From positions 104,060-119,340 of the forward strand of contig NW_003113464.1 of NCBI RefSeq assembly GCF_000003605.2: a stretch of 15,281 nucleotides of DNA, in the 5' to 3' direction. The translations under genes were made by a program, and so were the position numbers. Under the pieces are notes generated by a model, which searched no databases, had not been told where the DNA came from, and saw only the letters and a list, made by a program, of their open reading frames with translations. The DNA comes from Saccoglossus kowalevskii. Its lineage: Eukaryota > Hemichordata > Enteropneusta > Harrimaniidae. This document shows positions 9,467 to 15,281 of this stretch, one piece after another (the first letter of the stretch is position 1; each line of letters opens with the position of its first letter).

Positions 9467-10253
9467 ATTTGACAGGCAAGCTAGATGTAATTAATTTACT
9501 TCAATTCGTCTCTCTAAAAGTTAATAATGGATGGACGTCAAAAATCTCGTAATTAAATTCTAGAATATACATTCAATATAAATCTGTATATGCTGAAGCA
9601 ACGTTTTAATTTTATGAATGACAAATTATAGCAAGTTGTTTGAAACTTTGTAGCGGTAAAATACTCACTGTGGTGCTCAAAGACACCAAGTCAAAGTGAT
9701 TCACAAATTTTTATTTTCCAGAATTCTTTTCTGTGAAAATTAAATGGTGTGCAGTAATGTAATATAATGGTAAATAACAAACACAGGTTTTAATCAGTTG
9801 GGTTAATGATTACATAAGTGACACATGGGTGAGATAATATTACCACCACATGTACTTAATTCAACTCAAGGCTAACAATTGAGAAATCATTACATCTGTG
9901 TTACCCATGGTAAACACTCAAAACGACTTGAGACTTATTTTTATTATTCATTTGTTAAGAAATACAGTATTTTCGCATAACCCTGTGATACATTCTATGA
10001 GTACCGATTTGCATGGATTTTCAATTTTAATGATTATGAATTTTTGTACATGACTGAAATAATGTCATTGACAAAAAAACTATTGTATTAAACTGGTATT
10101 GTTTCCAGTATATTACAAATTTGTTCTTCAAAGCAATATCAAAATTGGGAATATTGTCAAAAGCATTTCAACGAAAATACATATGCAACTTACAAATTCT
10201 GAAAAACAAAATCAGCTGCATTGACTGAGAAAAAAAATATGAGGCAGGTTTTT
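9467..10253. other. Convergent intergenic region, nothing recognised
   Basis: AT-rich DNA between the candidate plus-strand terminal exon and the USP1 poly(A) signal. An ATTAAA (about 9552) could serve the plus-strand gene if it is real. Confidence 0.45.
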
Positions 10254-10792
10254 TTTATTATTTTCTATAAAAAAAAATTAATATGGTAATAAATCAGAAT
10301 ATATGATGAATTGATAACATCATTTCTTCAATAAATGAAATAATAAACAAGCCGATGTACAGAAATGTAAGTTGTAAGCGCCAACACAGACCCATAGTGT
10401 CATTAATGTCACTGATTTATCACCAATCACTACCTAGTTTGGTAATATTCATCATGCCTCAGAAAATTGTTAGTTCTCAAATTGTGTAAACAATAATACA
10501 CTATTGTGAACTCAATTATTATATCAACACCCCCATAAAGATTAATAAATTGCATTATAACAATACTGTATGCAATATTCAACAAATGTTTTATAAATTG
10601 CGCCCTCTATCACAATTTTCTTTATATACATATTTACATAGTTGCCATATTGAATACTGCATTCTGGGATAGATAGTCATTGATATCACCCTGCATGTAC
10701 ATTTCACTGGGCAGTGAAGTTCATCCCGACAAGCCTCATACCTATTTAGAATTGCATAGCTGATTTCTTGTACTCTATTGTAATGTTTCAAG
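10254..10792 (-). other. Probable USP1 3' untranslated region and poly(A) signal
   Basis: Downstream of the stop codon, the first AATAAA on the minus strand is at 10259-10254, about 535 nt after the stop, and is followed by T-rich minus-strand sequence. I found no AATAAA or ATTAAA closer to the stop. The segment contains the short repeat word GCGCCCTCTATCA (10600-10612, plus-strand reading), also seen next to an upstream USP1 splice site. The open frame over 10591-10941 is only a shadow of the coding exon. The cleavage site is inferred. Confidence 0.35.
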
Positions 10793-11201
10793 TTAGTACC
10801 CAATTTTTTTGTAAAACAACAAATATGGCGTACAAGTGGAGGTGGTGGCCGGCGACATTTGTTGTTCAAATTCCTCATCGGACATTTCAATGACTTTCTC
10901 ATCGTCAAACTGGTACCATATTTCCTGCACAGTCGCGCCATTCGTCATCACCTCTTTGAGATCTCCGTTAACACCATTTGACCTATGATCAGCTCTCGTT
11001 GACACATCCTTAGCAGAATGTTTGATATATGTTATGTAATGTCCGCTGGAACTAGATACCCCACTGTGCATGACGACTGCAAATAATTGATACTTGCATT
11101 GACTGTCCTCACAATTGACAGTACACCACTGTTCCAAGCTGAGTTCTGTCGGCGTTGCTATCGGGTTGTTTACCTTGGAGACTGTACCCGTTTGATAATA
11201 T
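10793..11201 (-). CDS. USP1: USP1-like ubiquitin hydrolase, terminal exon (catalytic His and Asp, stop)
   Basis: The exon starts after TATTTGCAG, its first base completing a Gly codon (phase 2), and runs 135 codons to TAA at 10795-10793. The opening residues, including TPTELSLEQW, align with the human USP1 segment ending LSLEEW. They are followed by YQLFAVVMHSG and the catalytic His in SSGHY (His codon 11041-11039). The third catalytic position is in WYQFDDEKV (Asp codons 10906-10901). The end, CTPYLLFYKKIGY, is the classic USP C-terminal strand, ending close to the human terminus. Only about 45 residues separate the His from the first Asp, whereas human USP1 (His593 to Asp751) has about 158, an interval that includes the Gly-Gly autocleavage site. 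No Gly-Gly is present here. Catalytic residues appear intact, so a functional enzyme is expected. Confidence 0.96.
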
Positions 11202-11940
11202 CTGCAAATAACATAATTATTGCAAACACATAATTATTGTTCAAATGTTACAAAACTGAAGGTAAACACTAAAATGTGTGTAAAATGAATATTCAGCCTG
11301 GGAGAATAGTAACCAATATTGCTTGAGAGATCAACATTGCCATGTGGTAGTTCATCAATTATAAAACCTTAAACTGCTACTGTATTTGCTCTATTAATAA
11401 CGTATGCATTACATGTACGTAATAAATGACAGGGGAAAAACATTTAGGAACCTGTAATAGTTTGTTTATTATGAACCACAGTTGCATTTTGACAAGCATG
11501 GATTTCAAAATGGCCACCAGAGCAGAGTATGGGAGAAATCGGTCCTGGTTTCTATAGAAACAAGTTTTGGCAATCGCTCTTTTTTATTTGTAGTGATTTT
11601 AAATTTTATACTAGTTGGCAAGTTCATACCTTAAAACAGCACTGTCGTCAGAACTGTGCATATACAAAGCTCACACAATGAATGTTCACATATTGATAAC
11701 AATCAGTTTTTTTACGAGAAATGCTCAAAAGCTAATTGCATATTACAGGCAAGCTGATAAATTCAAACAATTGTCAAAATTATGTGTTGAGCTTGGTCAT
11801 AATAGCCCTGACCTTGAGTGACATAGATGGTGACCAATCAGAAGTTGTGTAACAGAATCATTGAAAATGACAGTTCTGCTTTAAGTGAAGAAAATAACAC
11901 TTATCGAGTGTTATTGCAGCAGTATTAAAATATTATTTAC
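11202..11940 (-). other. USP1 intron, no other feature
   Basis: The 739-bp intron has donor GTAAAT and acceptor TTTGCAG and is phase 2. AT-rich throughout. A plus-strand open frame at 11615-11821 has no recognisable domain or splice support and is treated as chance. Confidence 0.85.
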
Positions 11941-12136
11941 CCATTTACTGTAGCAGTAAACCTCTTCAAATGAACAGTAAAGACCTGAGGTAGCTTTTCA
12001 AAATGTAGAGTTCTCTCTGCTTCGGTATGCCTGATACATGTTTCACAGTAATACTTGTTATTTCCAGTTAAGCGTTCTTTACATGCAAACTCAGATATGG
12101 CCCAACTGAGTGAAAGATTGGGTGGTCTTGGAGAAC
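11941..12136 (-). CDS. USP1: USP1-like ubiquitin hydrolase, penultimate exon (second CxxC)
   Basis: The exon begins after a long poly-T tract and AG (12138-12137) and ends at donor GTAAAT (from 11940). Its first two bases complete a Gly codon (phase 1) left by the exon at 13964, and its last two leave phase 2, so the reading frame continues without forcing. It encodes 64 whole codons. Landmarks are LSWAISEFACKERL, the second zinc pair YYCETC (12047-12036), TEAERTLHFEKLPQV and the core strand HLKRF, which is typical of the USP fold. The first two blocks track human USP1 almost residue for residue. Together with the upstream CLEC it should form the four-Cys zinc site of the fingers subdomain. 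The usual USP form LKRF is kept, whereas human USP1 has LKCF. The upstream intron is 1827 bp and the downstream one 739 bp. Confidence 0.95.
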
Positions 12137-13963
12137 CTAAAAAAAAAAAAAAGGGTATCATAAAAACTATTTGCATGGTCATGGTTTGACTAGCTAAGCG
12201 GAAGAAATTTACGCAAGCTTAGTTCAGAGAATGTTATAAATGCTAATGTTTTTTCAGCAAATGAAAAGCAACCATGTTTGAACTAACATTGCCGCTCACC
12301 CATAAAGTCACAAATTTCCTGTTTTGACTACTTATTAGTTTACCACAAGTATTGATTTAGCAACATGCTAAGCGATAAATATTTCAATTATCAAATATAG
12401 ATAACACAATCCTCGCTCAGCCCCAGTCGGCTGGATGATTAACCTTTTAACCACCAGTAGTAGTCTTGTTTAAATAGTCTACACTTTCCTTCAGAAGATT
12501 GGGACAAAAATAGACAAATGTTTGAGTAAAAACTTAAAATTTACTCAATTGCATGCTGGCTCCAAAATTAGAGTTTGTTTCCAGAAATAATGAAAAATAA
12601 AAAAAGTTGTATTAGCATTACTACTCCTTGTGAAGAACAGCACATGGGATCAACAGTTGTAACTACCTATCTGATAGGACATAGTCCCCCAAACATACAT
12701 AAAGAATTAGTCTAGATGCCAGGTAACCGTTCCGCTAGTTACTTCCCTCCACACCTACAGTCTTTACCTTCTGATAAGATTTCGCTTCTACGGTGAGTGA
12801 GTGAGTGACCGTACGCGACATTCAACACTGCTAATTTTCCTTAACAATGGATACAGTTATAAGTTTTACCCACAAGATACATCAAAAGATAGTTGCCACT
12901 ATGATAGTGTGCCTGCCCAATTCGTCATGACATTGTAATGAATTCACATGATTAATGAGTAAAATTTTAGGAGTATGTTCAAAGTATATCTAAGATATGA
13001 GCCAGGTATGCATTCCAAGATATGAGCCAGGTATGCATTCCAAGATATGAGCCAGGTATGCATTCCAAGATATGAGCCAGGTATGCATTCCAAGATATGA
13101 GCCAGGTGTACATTCCAAGATATGAGCCAGGTATGCATTCCAAGATATGAGCCAGGTATGCATTCCAAGATATGAGCCAGGTATGCATTCCAAGATATGA
13201 GCCAGGTATGCATTCCAAGATATGAGCCAGGTGTACATTCCAAGATATGAGCCAGGTATGCATTCCAAGATATGAGCCAGGTGTACATTCGAAGATATGA
13301 GCCAGGTATGCATTCGAAGATATGAGCCAGGTATGCATTCCAAGATATGAGCCAGGTATGCATTCCAAGATATGAGCCAGGTATGCATTCCAAGATATGA
13401 GCCAGGTATGCATTCCAAGATATGAGCCAGGTATGCATTCCAAGATATGAGCCAGGTGTACATTCCAAGATATGAGCCAGGTATGCATTCCAAGATATGA
13501 GCCAGGTATGCATTCCAAGATATGAGCCAGGTATGCATTCCAAGATATGAGCCAGGTATGCATTCCAAGATATGAGCCAGGTATGCATTCCAAGATATGA
13601 GCCAGGTATGCATTCCAAGATATGAGCCAGGTATGCATTCCAAGATATGAGCCAGGTATGCATTCCAAGATACGAGTAGAGATAATATGTATGAATAAAC
13701 ACTGACAAAAAAATTAATTGAATTTTTAAAATAATATCACTGGATTGAAATACAGTATATTGGAGATTTCAGCATACTTGTTGAGCTAGATAGACAAAAT
13801 TTAGATTTCGTAACAGTGAATATTTCATTAGGGTTTCATCAAATATCCAACATGTAACACACATTACAATGAAGAACAAATAGCACAACCACTACAAGAT
13901 GTCAACTACATAAACAGATCTAACAAATTCTCCACATAAAATAGTTTTTATTTTTATTCTCAC
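12137..13963 (-). other. USP1 intron carrying a minisatellite
   Basis: Intron bounded by donor GTGAGA (13963) and a poly-T/AG acceptor (12138-12137), interrupting a Gly codon (phase 1). Apart from the 25-bp tandem array at 12994-13668 it is AT-rich without convincing exons. Small local structures include a GTGA run inside a short ACGGT/ACCGT stem at about 12792-12813. The poly-T acceptor tract at 12139-12151 is a pure homopolymer and likely length-variable. Confidence 0.85.
12994..13668. repeat. 25-bp minisatellite, 27 full copies
   Basis: A tightly homogeneous tandem array. Each unit contains GATATGAGCC followed by GTATGCATTCC, and a degenerate partial copy (GATACGAG) follows from 13669. 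Units starting near 13094, 13219, 13269 and 13444 carry GTGTAC in place of GTATGC, and two neighbouring units (13269, 13294) have CATTCG for CATTCC. The unit contains no stop on the minus strand in any frame and is not a multiple of three, so each frame stays open and shows the same 25-residue periodic peptide. The resulting 217-254-residue open frames are artefacts of the repeat inside a USP1 intron, not genes. Confidence 0.97.
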
Positions 13964-14922
13964 CTCCATCATCATCTTCATCATTATTGCCGTTGTCACT
14001 CTGGACTGGTACGCTGACATCTTGGAACACTTCTCGTCTTTCAGTGGAACATTCACATTCCAAGCAACGTGTGCGCATCACAAGGGAACCTTGAAACAGT
14101 TTATCTACTATGTCCACAACTTGTACCTTGTAATCAATTTCTGTTTCAGAACCCCCAAGTTCCATACAGTCAGATTCAATTGTTCTAACAGTGTCCATGG
14201 AGACCACAGAATCGATCTCTGATAAAGACGTACTACTGCTACGAGATCTCAGTTTATTGGAGTAAATTTTACCAACATCATTAATGGAGACATCTTCCAT
14301 TTTATCAGCAGGGACATCATCGTCGTCGTCATCATCATCATCTGCCGTCTGGCACTCAGCTTCCCTGACTAGTCTTCCATTTGGTGAAAGGCTTCCCTCA
14401 CCATTAGCAATGTCTCCATTCTGCAGACCGTCCTTATTTTTACTCTTAGACTTCCCAAAGAAAGCCTGTCTAATTCTCCCAAGGCCAAGACGTTTCTTTT
14501 TCTTTGTTGATTTCATAGTATTTGTCGGCGACTCTAAACTACTACTATAGGATATAGAGTCCATGTTGACAGAATTATCCTTTTCTTTTTTCGGTGACTT
14601 AGATTTATTCCGCTTCTTCTTGCTTTTTTTGTGTGTTTTCACTTCCCCATTGACAGAGGTACTGCACGAAGATGCTGACCCATTTCCGTTTGTATATCCG
14701 TTCTGTTCTATTTTAAGTTTTTCACACAGACTACCGTCTTCATTGACAGTTTCCAGCCTATTGCCGTTATGACCATTTGCCTGCTGCTGCAGTTTAGCCT
14801 TCCTTGATTCTTTCTCTATTTTCCGCAATTCTTGACTAGCATCTTGTACATGACTCAGAAGACACCTTAGTAACTCTTGCGCATCATGTTGCATGTACCC
14901 TTGAAACATTGGATTCAAATCC
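13964..14922 (-). CDS. USP1: USP1-like ubiquitin hydrolase, internal exon (QHDAQE box, L1 insert, first CxxC)
   Basis: This is an internal coding exon of a ubiquitin-specific protease of the USP1 family, nuclear cysteine proteases that (with the WDR48/UAF1 cofactor) remove ubiquitin from FANCD2-FANCI and PCNA. Seen: acceptor TTCTTGCAG just before 14922, donor GTGAGA from 13963, and 319 whole codons plus split codons at both ends. It opens with LNPMFQGYMQHDAQE, the QHDAQE box lying at about 14891-14874. It closes with KLFQGSLVMRTRCLEC and TERREVFQDVSVPVQ, which match human USP1 closely as I recall it. The CLEC pair (14066-14055) is the first half of the zinc site. Between the conserved ends lies a divergent insert of about 240 residues with two lysine-rich clusters (near 14630-14580 and 14504-14490), probably nuclear localisation signals, Ser-rich stretches and nine consecutive Asp (14342-14316). 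The catalytic Cys exon is not in the window. Confidence 0.96.
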
Positions 14923-15281
14923 CTGCAAGAACATAAAGTTATTAGAGGGTGGAGTGACAGCGCCCTCTATCAATCATACATGAATGAAACCTGCTGCATA
15001 AAATTATGTTAAAGTGCTATCCTGACGCCAGCCAGGCTTTATCGAACAAAAGCACCTGTGTATCAACCATAACCAATGTTCCCCAAAAGTCATATCTGTT
15101 AATGGATGAATGTAGGCCAGTAGATTTAGCCTTTTTAATGTTCAACCCATAGCAATAGGTTTGGGTATCCTCTTGTTTACTTGACTCAACACTTCATTCA
15201 GCAAATGAGTTGTAAAAAACCTTAAAATATTCTTCATTTTTACTAGTAATGATATAAAAAAAAATATCACAGTATCGGTAG
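14923..15281 (-). other. Part of the USP1 intron upstream of the QHDAQE exon
   Basis: No conserved USP1 N-terminal or Cys-box sequence is visible here, so this is taken as intron continuing past the window edge. A small inverted repeat, TAGAGGG/CCCTCTA (14943-14949 and 14963-14969), lies about 20 bp upstream of the acceptor on the minus strand and overlaps the likely branch-point region. Confidence 0.75.

Noticed and set aside
10591-10941. 116-codon minus-strand frame overlapping the USP1 terminal exon
   Set aside because: It is in another register from the conserved USP1 reading frame and shows no family features.
12944-13708. Open frames of 217-254 codons on the minus strand with a repeated Trp/His/Leu peptide
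   Set aside because: They are produced by the 25-bp minisatellite, which is open in all three minus-strand frames, and lie wholly inside a USP1 intron.
14022-14772. Plus-strand open frames opposite the USP1 exon
   Set aside because: Antisense shadows of a strongly conserved coding exon; the Ser and Phe runs mirror the Asp and Lys codons.

Overview
The window is nuclear DNA from an animal, most likely an invertebrate. It is AT-rich, has spliceosomal introns (GT/AG with polypyrimidine tracts), minisatellites and small terminal-inverted-repeat elements, and shows no operons or prokaryotic gene signals. The one securely identified gene encodes a USP1-type deubiquitinase. No phylum is assigned, because no sequence here is diagnostic enough.

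Minus strand, right-hand third (about 10.25-14.92 kb): the last three coding exons of a USP1 orthologue, at 14922-13964, 12136-11941 and 11201-10793. Intron phases are compatible at both junctions, giving about 520 residues of the C-terminal part. The catalytic-Cys box and the N-terminus lie beyond the right edge. The exons carry the QHDAQE box, a two-CxxC zinc site, the GHY catalytic His and the FDD catalytic Asp. The segment between His and Asp is very short compared with human USP1, so the insert that carries the human Gly-Gly autocleavage site appears to be absent. The intron between the first two exons holds a 25-bp minisatellite of 27 copies.

Plus strand, left and middle: four short exon candidates (1959-2066, 4024-4086, 5883-5933 and a terminal 9381-9466) hint at a small-exon gene converging on USP1. 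I do not recognise its product and the model is tentative. A GC-richer patch at 798-1252 on the minus strand has overlapping open frames and a weak PAN/apple-like cysteine pattern, possibly a decayed exon.

Repeats: a 137-bp foldback element (278-414), a near-perfect hairpin (2077-2167), a 35-bp minisatellite (about 5342-5810), a diffuse degenerate repeat (6780-7370), a four-tract G-quadruplex motif on the minus strand (7830-7844), a 13-G run (8339-8351) and a 424-bp element with 31-bp inverted termini flanked by TTA (8871-9300). The remaining sequence is AT-rich intronic or intergenic DNA with no gene I can support. I see no tRNA, rRNA or CRISPR.
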